Positions 25,629 to 33,830 of a stretch of 64,000 nucleotides of DNA are shown here, one piece after another. The stretch is from the NCBI RefSeq assembly GCF_001552655.1, contig NZ_BCRP01000016.1, positions 1-64,000 on the forward strand, in the 5' to 3' direction. The notes beneath the pieces are model-generated. The model did not search any database and was not told the DNA's origin. It was given only the letters and a program-made list of their open reading frames with translations. Position numbers and translations under genes: made by a program. This DNA is from Alicyclobacillus kakegawensis NBRC 103104 (GTDB taxonomy: Bacteria > Bacillota > Bacilli > Alicyclobacillales > Alicyclobacillaceae). Numbering within the stretch: the first letter of the stretch is position 1; every line of letters begins with the position of its first letter.

Positions 25629-26435
25629 ATGGATATTGCAACGCTGTTTGGTCTCGTTCTTGCCATTGGCAGCCTGATTTTGTCGTTTGTCACGGACGGG
25701 GGCAGTCTCTCCGCATTGGCGCAGGCGCCCGCCGCCCTGATTGTCTTCGGCGGCACCATCGGGGCCACCTTAACCTCCGTATCCCTGCGGCAATTCATGG
25801 GTGTGGGCAAACAACTGAAGATTGCCTTCTTTCAACGCCGTTCCAATCCCCTGCAGTTGATTGAGGAATTGGCAGAGCTGGCCACCATCGCCAGGCGAGA
25901 AGGGATCTTGGCGTTGGATGAGCGGTTGGAAGACTTCGATGACGACTTCCTGCGGCGTGGGCTGCAGCTGGTGGTCGACGGGGTGGATCCGGAGCTCGTA
26001 AAGTCCATGCTGGAGACGGAGCTGGACTATGTGGAAGAACGGCATGCGGCCGCCGCCGGCCTGTTCGAAACCGCAGGCGGGTACGCGCCGACCATGGGCA
26101 TCATCGGCACCGTGATGGGGTTGGTTCACGTCCTGGGCAGCCTGCAGAACGTGGACAAGCTGGGACCGGAAATTGCCACCGCGTTTACGGCCACGCTGTA
26201 CGGTGTCGCCAGTGCCAACATCCTCTGGCTTCCGATAGCCAGCAAACTGAGACGGCGGAGCGCGGAAGAGGCGCTTCTGCGTGAGATGACGCTTGAAGGC
26301 ATCCTCTCCATCCAGGCGGGTGAGAACCCGAATATCCTGCGGCAAAAGCTGAAAGCGTTCCTGGCTCCGCACCAGAGGTCGGACAAGAGAGCGGACAAGG
26401 TGGGTGAGGTCGATGGCGAGACCGTCGAGGCGTAG
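25629..26435 (+). CDS. motA: Flagellar motor stator protein MotA
   Basis: Proton-channel stator subunit, 268 residues. Four membrane segments are visible, the first directly after MDIATLFGLVLAIGSLIL. The large cytoplasmic loop follows ASVSLRQFMG-like sequence, and the pair GGYAPTMGIIGTVMGLVHVL plus the following helix are typical MotA/TolQ elements. The ATG at 25629 is favoured over one five codons upstream because GGGGGT precedes it. It overlaps motB by 23 bases. The location directly after the minJ-like gene is unusual. Confidence 0.95.
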   Translation: MDIATLFGLVLAIGSLILSFVTDGGSLSALAQAPAALIVFGGTIGATLTSVSLRQFMGVGKQLKIAFFQRRSNPLQLIEELAELATIARREGILALDERLEDFDDDFLRRGLQLVVDGVDPELVKSMLETELDYVEERHAAAAGLFETAGGYAPTMGIIGTVMGLVHVLGSLQNVDKLGPEIATAFTATLYGVASANILWLPIASKLRRRSAEEALLREMTLEGILSIQAGENPNILRQKLKAFLAPHQRSDKRADKVGEVDGETVEA

Positions 26436-27201
26436 CAGAAGGTCGTCCCATCGGCACGGAGGCCACGTGTCCAACGAGCGGTGGTTGATCACGTATTCGG
26501 ACCTCATCACCCTATTGATGATCTTTTTCGTCATCATGTACGCCATGTCGAAGGTGAACCAGGTCAAGTTTTACACGTTGGAGCAATCTTTGGCGCAGGC
26601 GTTGCACCAGAGCCACGACATGCTGACCGGATCGGGCAAAAGCTCGCTTATTCAGTCGGCGAATCCAACTGATGCGGGTCATCACCTGGTGGCGCCGGCC
26701 AAAGTGGCTACGACTTCCCAGGGGGCCGTGGGCAACCAGCAGGATCAAGCCCTCAATCGATTGTACGAGCAGATTCGCGAATACATTCAATCCCATCACC
26801 TGCAGAACACGGTGTTGGTTCTAAATACCGTACGCGGGGTGCAGGTGACCTTTCCCGACGCGGTTCTGTTTCCGACCGGGAAGGCGACGCTGACGCCGCA
26901 TGCGAAGAGTACGTTGAAGGCGTTGGTGCCGTTTTTGAAAAAAGTGGACAACAACATCGTGGTCGAAGGGTATACTGACAATCGCCCCATCCATAACTCC
27001 CAGTTTCCAAGCAACTGGGAGTTGTCGGCGGCGCGCGCCATCGGCGTTGTGCATTTTTTCGCCGACAACGGAATCCAGCCTGAGCGGCTGTCCGGCACCG
27101 GGTATGGGCCTTATCACCCGGTGGCGCCCAACAACTCGGACGCCAACCGGCAGAAGAATCGGCGCGTCAACATTGTCATTCTGAAAAACGGGAACGAATG
27201 A
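26413..27201 (+). CDS. motB: Flagellar motor stator protein MotB
   Basis: Partner of MotA, 262 residues. A basic N-terminus precedes the single membrane segment WLITYSDLITLLMIFFVIMY with the proton-carrying Asp30. A periplasmic-type linker follows, then the OmpA/MotB peptidoglycan-binding domain at about 140-255 (VEGYTDNRPI, NWELSAARAIGVVHFF, NRRVNIVIL). The ATG at 26413 lies within the end of motA, after GTGAGG. Asp and the conserved Pro-free channel segment suggest proton rather than sodium coupling, though that is uncertain. Confidence 0.95.
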   Translation: MARPSRRSRRSSHRHGGHVSNERWLITYSDLITLLMIFFVIMYAMSKVNQVKFYTLEQSLAQALHQSHDMLTGSGKSSLIQSANPTDAGHHLVAPAKVATTSQGAVGNQQDQALNRLYEQIREYIQSHHLQNTVLVLNTVRGVQVTFPDAVLFPTGKATLTPHAKSTLKALVPFLKKVDNNIVVEGYTDNRPIHNSQFPSNWELSAARAIGVVHFFADNGIQPERLSGTGYGPYHPVAPNNSDANRQKNRRVNIVILKNGNE

Positions 27202-27266
27202 CCTGGATAGCGATCTTTTCATCTCCGCGGATTGACGAAGCCGTGCCGCTGACGTAGCGTAGAGTC

Positions 27267-27911
27267 ATGAACACTCCACGTGGTGACTCCTGGCTGCAAC
27301 ATGTTCATTCTGTACTGGCGCCACGCCGGGCTGGCATCATGACGCAGGGCGCCTCGGCGCAGGTGTCGGCGGTCCTGGTGCCGCTCGTGCAACTGGAAGG
27401 CGGCGAGTGGGGGCTGCTGTTTGAACGACGGTCTACATCTTTGCGCCGCCATTCGGGGGAGGTCGCGTTCCCGGGCGGGCACTTCGAGCCGACCGACTCT
27501 GATTTGCGAGCCACTGCGCTGCGCGAGACGTGCGAAGAGCTGCAGACGTCGCAGGACAACCTGCAGGTCTTGGCCGATCTCGATGTGCTCATCACCTGGT
27601 CAGGCCAGCGGGTGCACCCGTTTCTGGGCCGCATCCTGGATATGAGCCGAGTGGTCCCGAGCCCTTCCGAGGTGGCCGAGCTGTTCATCCTGCCCCTGGC
27701 TCGCTTGTGGGCGGTGCAGCCGCAAGTCTACAACCTGTCATTGCAGCCCACGCCGGCCGACGACTTTCCTTTCCACCTGATCTCTGGCGGGCGCGGCCAT
27801 CGGTGGCGCAGGATGGTGGCCAGGCAATTGTTTTACGAAGTGGACGGACGTGTGATCTGGGGCATGACTGCCCGCATTCTGGAGCACGCCCTGCAGCTGC
27901 TGAAAGAGTGA
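27267..27911 (+). CDS. Nudix hydrolase, CoA pyrophosphatase type
   Basis: 214-residue Nudix protein. The Nudix box runs from GGHFEPTDSDL to RETCEEL. The preceding RRHSGEVAFPGG segment is the signature of the CoA diphosphatase subgroup (NudL/YeaB), which hydrolyses CoA or acyl-CoA to 4'-phosphopantetheine. Family members are cytoplasmic. The ATG at 27267 lacks a clear RBS. An acyl-CoA ligase follows about 250 bases downstream, which fits CoA metabolism but may be coincidence. Confidence 0.85.
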   Translation: MNTPRGDSWLQHVHSVLAPRRAGIMTQGASAQVSAVLVPLVQLEGGEWGLLFERRSTSLRRHSGEVAFPGGHFEPTDSDLRATALRETCEELQTSQDNLQVLADLDVLITWSGQRVHPFLGRILDMSRVVPSPSEVAELFILPLARLWAVQPQVYNLSLQPTPADDFPFHLISGGRGHRWRRMVARQLFYEVDGRVIWGMTARILEHALQLLKE

Positions 27912-28163
27912 AGCCTCTGGCACAGGCCGCTCGCTCGCACTTCCCGAAACGAAAACGGAAGCGACGCGGCCTGCCGGGCAAGGGGGGCGTCCAATTGACG
28001 CCAGCCTTCGACAGACAGGCGACGACACGTGGCACGGTATTTCTCAGGAAATGTCGAAGCCCCAGGGGATAGGTTCGTAGTCTACGTATACGATTCGATA
28101 ACAAGTTCAGAATAACCCGATTTGAGTGTTGGATATTCGGTATGCGGAAGAGGGGGATTTTTG

Positions 28164-29837
28164 ATGACCCAGTCCAGCGCACCCTGGCGCCGGCAAACCT
28201 TGGGGGACACGCTGCACCGTAGCCGCATGCGTCACCCGCACAAGCGGGCCCTTTTGTGGCGGGATGAATGCGTCTCGTATGGCGAGCTGGACGAGCGGGC
28301 CAACCAACTCTCCCACGCCCTGCTGGCCCAAGGGGTGCGCAAGGGAGACAGGGTGTCCATTTTGGCCACCAATTGCCTCGACTTCGTCATCGTCCACTTC
28401 GCGGTGGCCCGCACCGGTGCCATCCTCGTTCCCGTCAACTTCATGCTGGAACAGACCGATATTCTGTACATCCTCAATCATTGCCGGCCCAAAGCCCTGT
28501 TCGTCACACCCAACCGCCTCCGGGTGGCGGAGGACGTACTGGCCGCGTGGCCGCCAGCAGCGACGGCAGACAGCGTACGCCGCGGCTTGTCACGGGAGGC
28601 CGCCCAGGCTCCCTCCCTGCGGGTTGTCATCGACAGCACCGAAACGGTACCGGGGTGGACGACGCTGGCTGAGCTTTGCGTTGGGCAGCCACGCGAGGAG
28701 CTGGACGTGGAGATTTCCGATACGGACGTGGCGCAGATTCTCTACACCAGCGGAACCGAATCCCGCCCCAAGGGCGTCATGTTGACTCACCAGAACTTGA
28801 TTTGGGAGTACGCCAGCTGCATCGTCGATTTCGAGTTCCAGCCGGACGACGTGTTGGTACACGCCATGCCTTTCTTCCACAGTGCCCAGTTGCACGCGTT
28901 TCTCGGCCCGTCGGTCTACATCGGTTCCACTGGGGTCATCCTCGACAGTCCAGAACCGGGGCGCCTCCTGCGCACCCTTGAAGGGGCGCGTGTCACCCAG
29001 TTCTTTTGCCCGCCAACGGTGTGGATAGCCATGACCAACCACCCGGATTACCCGCACACCGACCTGACCGCCCTACGCAAGTGCTACTTCGGGGCGGCCG
29101 CCACGCCGATGGAGGTGCTTGAATCCGCGGCCCGCGATCTGCCCCAGGTGCGCATCTGGAACACCTACGGCCAGACCGAAGTGGCCCCGTTCGCCACCGT
29201 CCTGCGCCCGGAGGAACAGCGTATCAAACCTGGCAGCGTGGGCCGGCCCTGCCTCAACATGGAGACGGCCATCATGGATGAGGAGGGAAACCTATTGCCA
29301 CCGGGACAGCTGGGGGAAATCGTCCATCGCTCTCCGCACGTGATGCTTGGCTATTATGCGGATGAGGCGCGGACGGAGGGCGTCTTCGCGCACGGCTGGT
29401 TCCACACGGGCGATCTCGGTTTCTTCGATGCGGACGGGTTTCTCACCGTCGTGGATAGGAAGAAGGACATGGTCAAGACCGGCGGCGAGAACGTCAGCAG
29501 CCTGGAGGTGGAGGAGGTGTTGTACCAGCACCCCGGGGTCCAGGAAGCGGCGGTGATAGGGGTGCCGCATCCATATTGGGGGGAGGCGGTCACCGCCGTG
29601 CTCGCCCTGCGCCCGGGCGCGGCGGCCGACGCGGGCGAGGTGTTGTCGTTCTGCCGCCGCCGGCTGGCTTCTTTCAAAGTGCCGAAGTACGTGGTGTTCG
29701 CCGATGCGCTCCCGAAAAACCCGAGCGGGAAGATCCTCAAACGCGAACTGCGCGTCCGCTACCGGGACTTGGCCCAGCAGATGGGAGGCGCCACGCCTCA
29801 GTCGGAGACGCCGGCGCCACCGACCGACATCGTTTGA
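28164..29837 (+). CDS. Fatty-acid/acyl-CoA ligase (AMP-forming)
   Basis: 557-residue adenylate-forming enzyme that activates a carboxylic acid to its CoA thioester. It has the phosphate loop YTSGTESRPKGVMLTH near residue 195, NTYGQTEVAP, the hinge region HTGDLGFFDADGF, the pantetheine tunnel motif KTGGENVSSLEVE, and the C-terminal catalytic lysine in NPSGKILKRELR. The ATG at 28164 follows GAGGGGG. The acid specificity (medium or long chain) is not evident. A 253-base gap upstream holds no gene; only weak promoter-like sequences were seen there. Confidence 0.93.
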   Translation: MTQSSAPWRRQTLGDTLHRSRMRHPHKRALLWRDECVSYGELDERANQLSHALLAQGVRKGDRVSILATNCLDFVIVHFAVARTGAILVPVNFMLEQTDILYILNHCRPKALFVTPNRLRVAEDVLAAWPPAATADSVRRGLSREAAQAPSLRVVIDSTETVPGWTTLAELCVGQPREELDVEISDTDVAQILYTSGTESRPKGVMLTHQNLIWEYASCIVDFEFQPDDVLVHAMPFFHSAQLHAFLGPSVYIGSTGVILDSPEPGRLLRTLEGARVTQFFCPPTVWIAMTNHPDYPHTDLTALRKCYFGAAATPMEVLESAARDLPQVRIWNTYGQTEVAPFATVLRPEEQRIKPGSVGRPCLNMETAIMDEEGNLLPPGQLGEIVHRSPHVMLGYYADEARTEGVFAHGWFHTGDLGFFDADGFLTVVDRKKDMVKTGGENVSSLEVEEVLYQHPGVQEAAVIGVPHPYWGEAVTAVLALRPGAAADAGEVLSFCRRRLASFKVPKYVVFADALPKNPSGKILKRELRVRYRDLAQQMGGATPQSETPAPPTDIV

Positions 29838-29877
29838 CCAACGCTGCTCCGCTTGGCACACGGCTCGTGGTGGTATC

Positions 29878-29893
29878 ATGGAATTGATTCCAT
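29878..29893. promoter_or_regulatory. Palindrome ahead of the quinone oxidoreductase gene
   Basis: ATGGAATTGATTCCAT contains the perfect inverted repeat ATGGAAT/ATTCCAT with a 2-base centre. It overlaps the candidate -10 TATCAT (29875-29880), which lies 15 bases after TTGGCA (29854-29859). Its position 22 bases before the GTG start at 29916 suits a repressor site, perhaps of the TetR or MarR type. No regulator gene is adjacent. Confidence 0.45.
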
Positions 29894-29915
29894 GTGTGAG
29901 AAAGGAAGGGTGCGC

Positions 29916-30899
29916 GTGAAAGCGGTGCTTATGTCCGGCTTTGGCGATCCGGACGTCTTATCCATCGGGGAGGCGCCCACCCCGCGGCTGGGTCCGGGCG
30001 AGCTGTTGGTGCGAGTGCGGGCGACGGCGCTCAACCGCGCCGATCTATTGCAACGACGGGGGCACTACCCACCTCCCCCGGGAGCCCCGGACATCCTCGG
30101 GCTCGAGGCCGCCGGTGAAGTGGTTGAGGTGGGCGCCGGGGCAGGGGACTGGCGGATTGGTGATCGCGTGTGCGCCCTGTTGCCCGGGGGTGGATACGCA
30201 GAGTACGCCGTCATTCCGGCGGGCATGGCGATGCGCATTCCACCCAACCTGAGCTTTGAGCAGGCCGCGGCCATCCCGGAGGTGTTCCTGACCGCCTATC
30301 TCAACCTGTTCTGGTTGGCCCGGTTTGCCGCGCATGACCGGGTGCTCATCCACGCCGGCGCCAGCGGCGTCGGGACTGCCGCCATCCAGCTGGTGCGCGA
30401 AGGGGGCGGCCGGTCCTGGGTGACGGCCGGATCGACGGAGAAAATCGCACGCTGCCTGGAGCTGGGGGCTGAGGCTGGATGGAACTACCATGATGGATCG
30501 TTCGCGCCGTTTGTGGCCGAACAGACGGCCGGCCAGGGCGTCGATATCATCCTGGACTTCGTCGGGGCGCCGTATTTCCGCGACAACCTGCGGTCCCTGG
30601 CGATGGACGGACGCCTGGTGGTCATCGGCACCATGGGCGGCGTGAAGGTGGATGAGGTGGACCTGGGCTATCTGCTCGGCCGCCGGCTGCAAATCATCGG
30701 CACCGCCCTGCGATCCCGCCCGGTCGCCGAAAAAATCCGCCTGACGCAAGCGTTTTGGGCATTCGCGGAGGATCGCTTCGCGAGCGCCCGCCTGCGACCG
30801 GTGGTGGACACGGTCTTCCCTTGGACAGACGTCGTGGCGGCCCACCGATATATGGAGGAAAACCGCAACACGGGCAAGATTGTGCTCACGGTGGAGTGA
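29916..30899 (+). CDS. NAD(P)H:quinone oxidoreductase, PIG3-like MDR family
   Basis: 327-residue zinc-independent medium-chain reductase. It has the N-terminal MDR domain (LNRADLLQRRGHYPPPPGAP, ILGLEAAGEVVEVG) and the Rossmann domain with HAGASGVGTAAIQL near residue 148, followed by TAGSTEKIARCLELGAE. The C-terminus SARLRPVVDTVF plus AHRYMEENRNTGKIVLTV is typical of the PIG3/quinone oxidoreductase group. The start GTG at 29916 follows AAAGGAAGG and is preferred to an upstream in-frame start in the promoter region. It probably detoxifies quinones. Confidence 0.9.
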   Translation: MKAVLMSGFGDPDVLSIGEAPTPRLGPGELLVRVRATALNRADLLQRRGHYPPPPGAPDILGLEAAGEVVEVGAGAGDWRIGDRVCALLPGGGYAEYAVIPAGMAMRIPPNLSFEQAAAIPEVFLTAYLNLFWLARFAAHDRVLIHAGASGVGTAAIQLVREGGGRSWVTAGSTEKIARCLELGAEAGWNYHDGSFAPFVAEQTAGQGVDIILDFVGAPYFRDNLRSLAMDGRLVVIGTMGGVKVDEVDLGYLLGRRLQIIGTALRSRPVAEKIRLTQAFWAFAEDRFASARLRPVVDTVFPWTDVVAAHRYMEENRNTGKIVLTVE

Positions 30900-30941
30900 C
30901 GGTTTGTACAAGTGCTGAATCTATACCGAACCGTCTTGTTA

Positions 30942-32789
30942 TCAATGCAAGAAATTTCCGGGAATCGGCGTCCACAGGCTGAGGCCTATCAATGCCAGGC
31001 TGCACGCGCCGACCACCGCCACGCTGGCGGTGTCCAGCGGGCGCCAGACGAGGGGCGACATCTCGGTTCGTCGCCCGCCGAGGCGGTACCCCCGCATCTC
31101 CATGGCTTCTGAAAACTCGTCGGCCAGGCGCAGAAGGGAGAGGAGCAGCGGGATGATGACCGCCGGCAGGTCGCGTAGCCGCAGGCCGCCGCGCGGACGG
31201 CCGCGTCCGCGGGCGCGGGCCATCCGCGCAAAGCGGTGGAACTCGCCCAGGAGCAAAGGGATGAAGCGCAGGATGAGCGACGCGGCCAGGGAAACGGCTT
31301 CGCTTGGGAAGCCAGTCCGCGCGAGCGGTCGCAACATCCGCTCGATGCCGCGCCGCATTTCCAGCGGGGGCGTGGTGGCGGGCAGTGCGGCTCCAACCGC
31401 TGCCAGCAACATGAAGCGGTATGTTTGCGCCAGTGTGTCCAGCGCCTGCCACGGCGCAAAACCTATCCTCCCCCAGTGCACCATGCCCTCCGGCCAAGCG
31501 CCGCCGGCGGTGCTGCCCCAGCGCAGACCGGACAGCGCCGCGGAGACCAGCAGGAGGACGACCAACGGCTTCATCAGGCGCCAGAACTGCTGGCGCGGGA
31601 CATCGGCGGCAAGCAGCACCCCTGCCACCAACAGGGTGGCCACAGCGCAGCCGGCGGCACGGTCCTGCATCAGCAACGCGGCCGAGAGCATCAGGCAGCA
31701 CGCCCATTTGGCCCGCACATCCAAGCGGCGAGCGACACCGCGCCACGGCGCCCGCCGCTCGGCAGAATGGACCAGCGGCGTTCCATCGGATGTCGCCCCG
31801 CCCGGCCCAGCACCATTCAGCCCAGCACGAATCAGCTCAGTATCGCTCGGCAGCGAAGCGGCATGCGGTGTCGGGGCCAGCTGCCCCGAGGGCGAGTCCA
31901 GGGCGTGTAGTGTAGGCTGCGGGCCGGGACTGTCCCCGCCTGTCACCGGCGCCCTGCTTCGCCACTGCAGCAAGGAGGCGGCCAGATTGTCCGCTGTCAG
32001 GGGTGTCGGCACCTCTCCTGTCACTTCCTTCACAAAGCTGGATATCTGAATCAGTTCGCAGCCGTCCATCCCGGCCTCCGCGAGGACCTGCGGCCGCTCC
32101 AGGAGTGACGCGGTGTCGCCGGAGAAGCGCACCCGCCCGCCGCACAGCACAATCACTGCATCCGCCAGCGGCAGCAGGGCGTCCAGGTCATGGGTGGCCA
32201 CAATCACGCCGCCCGCCCGCCGCTGCGCCCGCCAATCCCGCAGCCAGCGGCAGAAGGAGGCGGTGGCGGCCGAATCCAGCCCGGCTGTCGGCTCGTCGAG
32301 CAGGAGCCAGTCCGGCTGAACGGCCATCGCGGTGGCCAACGCGACGCGCCGCTTTTGCCCGCCGGACAGGGTGAGCGGAGAGGCGGAGAGTAAGGCTTTG
32401 TGCAGACCCACCTGGGCCAGCGCCTCCGTTATCCGTCGCTGCTCCTCGGCGCGCGGGAGCTGCAGTGGCTTCAGGGAGTAGCGAAATTCACCGAGCACAC
32501 TGGGGGCAAACAGGTATTCTTCCGGAGACTGCAGCACCAGGCTCAGCCGCCGCTGCACCGCCGGATTGACGCGGCCGGCCCGCCAGAGCGGTCGCCCGTC
32601 GCAGATGACCTGCCCGCGCGTCGGGGGTGTCAACCCGGACAGCGCTTCGAGCAGCGTCGATTTGCCGGCTCCGCTACGGCCAATGAGAAGTGTCACGGTC
32701 CCATCCAGAATGTCCAGGTTCACTCCCTGGATGAGCGGCCGGTCTGCCAACGACGTCGTCACCTCCAATTGCCGGACGGTGAAGGGCAC
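30942..32789 (-). CDS. Fused ECF transporter ATPase and EcfT membrane component
   Basis: 615-residue fusion. Residues about 1-255 are an ABC ATPase (Walker A GRSGAGKST at 37-45, LSGGQKRR at 141, Walker B LLLDEPTAGLD at 162, switch ATHDLDAL). Residues about 255-355 are a Pro/Gly/Ser-rich linker. Residues about 355-615 form an EcfT protein with five or so membrane segments and the two Ala-Arg-Gly-type coupling helices (ARARGRGR and MEMRGYRLG). It energises uptake of a vitamin together with the other ATPase and an S component. The GTG at 32789 follows GGGAGGTGG and overlaps the preceding ATPase gene by 31 bases. BioY, divergent next door, is the obvious S partner. A sequencing or frameshift origin of the fusion is unlikely because the linker is continuous. 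Confidence 0.88.
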   Translation of the reverse strand: MPFTVRQLEVTTSLADRPLIQGVNLDILDGTVTLLIGRSGAGKSTLLEALSGLTPPTRGQVICDGRPLWRAGRVNPAVQRRLSLVLQSPEEYLFAPSVLGEFRYSLKPLQLPRAEEQRRITEALAQVGLHKALLSASPLTLSGGQKRRVALATAMAVQPDWLLLDEPTAGLDSAATASFCRWLRDWRAQRRAGGVIVATHDLDALLPLADAVIVLCGGRVRFSGDTASLLERPQVLAEAGMDGCELIQISSFVKEVTGEVPTPLTADNLAASLLQWRSRAPVTGGDSPGPQPTLHALDSPSGQLAPTPHAASLPSDTELIRAGLNGAGPGGATSDGTPLVHSAERRAPWRGVARRLDVRAKWACCLMLSAALLMQDRAAGCAVATLLVAGVLLAADVPRQQFWRLMKPLVVLLLVSAALSGLRWGSTAGGAWPEGMVHWGRIGFAPWQALDTLAQTYRFMLLAAVGAALPATTPPLEMRRGIERMLRPLARTGFPSEAVSLAASLILRFIPLLLGEFHRFARMARARGRGRPRGGLRLRDLPAVIIPLLLSLLRLADEFSEAMEMRGYRLGGRRTEMSPLVWRPLDTASVAVVGACSLALIGLSLWTPIPGNFLH

Positions 32790-33739
32790 TGGACCACCTC
32801 CCGCATCAACGCCTCCGCGCACAGCGGTTGACCGATGGGCCATCCGGCCGCCCGCAGCCGCAGGGCCACCGCCACAGCCGGGGGCGGTGTCAAGTCGAGG
32901 CGCTGACACCAGGACGCCGCGGCGTCGCCAATTGCCCCATCGCCGTAGAAGAACCCCTGCGGGCTGCCGTGGTACACCGCCTCGCCGTCCCGCAGGGCGA
33001 GCACCGCGTCAGCCAATGCCAGTTCATCGAGCCACTGCGTCACCCAGACGACGGTGACCCCGGCCTGCCGCAGCCGCCGGACGACCGTGAGAATGTTGCG
33101 GCGGGAGGACGGATCGAGCATGGAGGTGGCTTCATCGAAAATCAAGACCCGCGGTTTCACGGCCAGCGCGCCGGCGACAGCCACCAGTTGTTTTTGCCCG
33201 CCGGACAGGGTGGAAATCGGACGGTCTTCGAGACCGGCGAGCCCCACCTGGCCAATGGCAGCGCGCGTGCGGCGGGCGACTTCTCGCGGCGGCAGGGCGA
33301 GGTTTTCCAGTCCAAAGGCGACGTCCTCGGCCACCGTTTCCCCGACCAATTGCGCATCCGGGTTCTGGCCAATCAGTTGCACCAGTGATTCGGGAGCGGC
33401 CGCAGCCGAGGTTGACCCGGGAGCAGGACCGGGTGCACGGCTCGTATCTGGCTGTCGATCCGCCCGTCCTTGTTTCTGGGCGCTCGCTTGCGCCCGTTGG
33501 CCCAGCGGCACCCGCTGCCGGTCGATGAGCAGTTCGGCCCGCCCTTTGGAGATCGGCAAGCGGCCGGCCAGGACGCGGGCCAGCGTGCTCTTGCCGCTTC
33601 CGTTCGGGCCGACGACAGACAGCCATTGCCCGCGGGCGACGGACAAATTCAGCTGGCGGAGCACCGGTTTGGGGCCCGCGCCGGTGTGAAACAGGACATC
33701 TACCTGCTGAAGTTGGATGCCAGCCCCCAGTGTGTCCAC
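32759..33739 (-). CDS. ecfA: ECF transporter ATPase (EcfA)
   Basis: About 326-residue ABC ATPase with Walker A GPNGSGKST, Q-loop IGQNPDAQL, signature LSGGQKQLVAVAGAL and Walker B VLIFDEATSMLDP. The switch residue is unusual: VTQWLDEL stands where a histidine is expected (THxxxE-like). An insertion of about 35 residues, rich in Ala, Gln, Pro and Ser, lies between Walker A and the Q-loop. The GTG at 33739 is 9 bases after GGGAGG; an ATG at 33748 directly abuts that site and is less likely. It forms an operon with the fused EcfA-EcfT gene and is divergent from bioY across a BirA operator. Confidence 0.88.
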   Translation of the reverse strand: MDTLGAGIQLQQVDVLFHTGAGPKPVLRQLNLSVARGQWLSVVGPNGSGKSTLARVLAGRLPISKGRAELLIDRQRVPLGQRAQASAQKQGRADRQPDTSRAPGPAPGSTSAAAAPESLVQLIGQNPDAQLVGETVAEDVAFGLENLALPPREVARRTRAAIGQVGLAGLEDRPISTLSGGQKQLVAVAGALAVKPRVLIFDEATSMLDPSSRRNILTVVRRLRQAGVTVVWVTQWLDELALADAVLALRDGEAVYHGSPQGFFYGDGAIGDAAASWCQRLDLTPPPAVAVALRLRAAGWPIGQPLCAEALMREVVQCPSPSGNWR

Positions 33740-33742
33740 TCT

Positions 33743-33806
33743 TTGCATCCTCCCATGGTCGTGCTAGAATCCGATTGTAAACATCATAGCATCATAAAGT
33801 TTACAA
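33743..33806 (+). promoter_or_regulatory. bioY promoter with perfect BirA operator
   Basis: Promoter: TTGCAT (33743-33748), 16-base spacer, and extended -10 TGC-TAGAAT (TAGAAT at 33765-33770). Operator: TTGTAAAC (33775-33782), 16-base spacer, GTTTACAA (33799-33806), a perfect inverted repeat. It lies just downstream of the -10 and covers the expected start site. Bound BirA would block bioY and probably also the divergent ECF operon. The same operator precedes bioB at 1024-1055. Confidence 0.9.
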
Positions 33807-33830
33807 ACCAAGCAGAATGGAGGAACGGGC

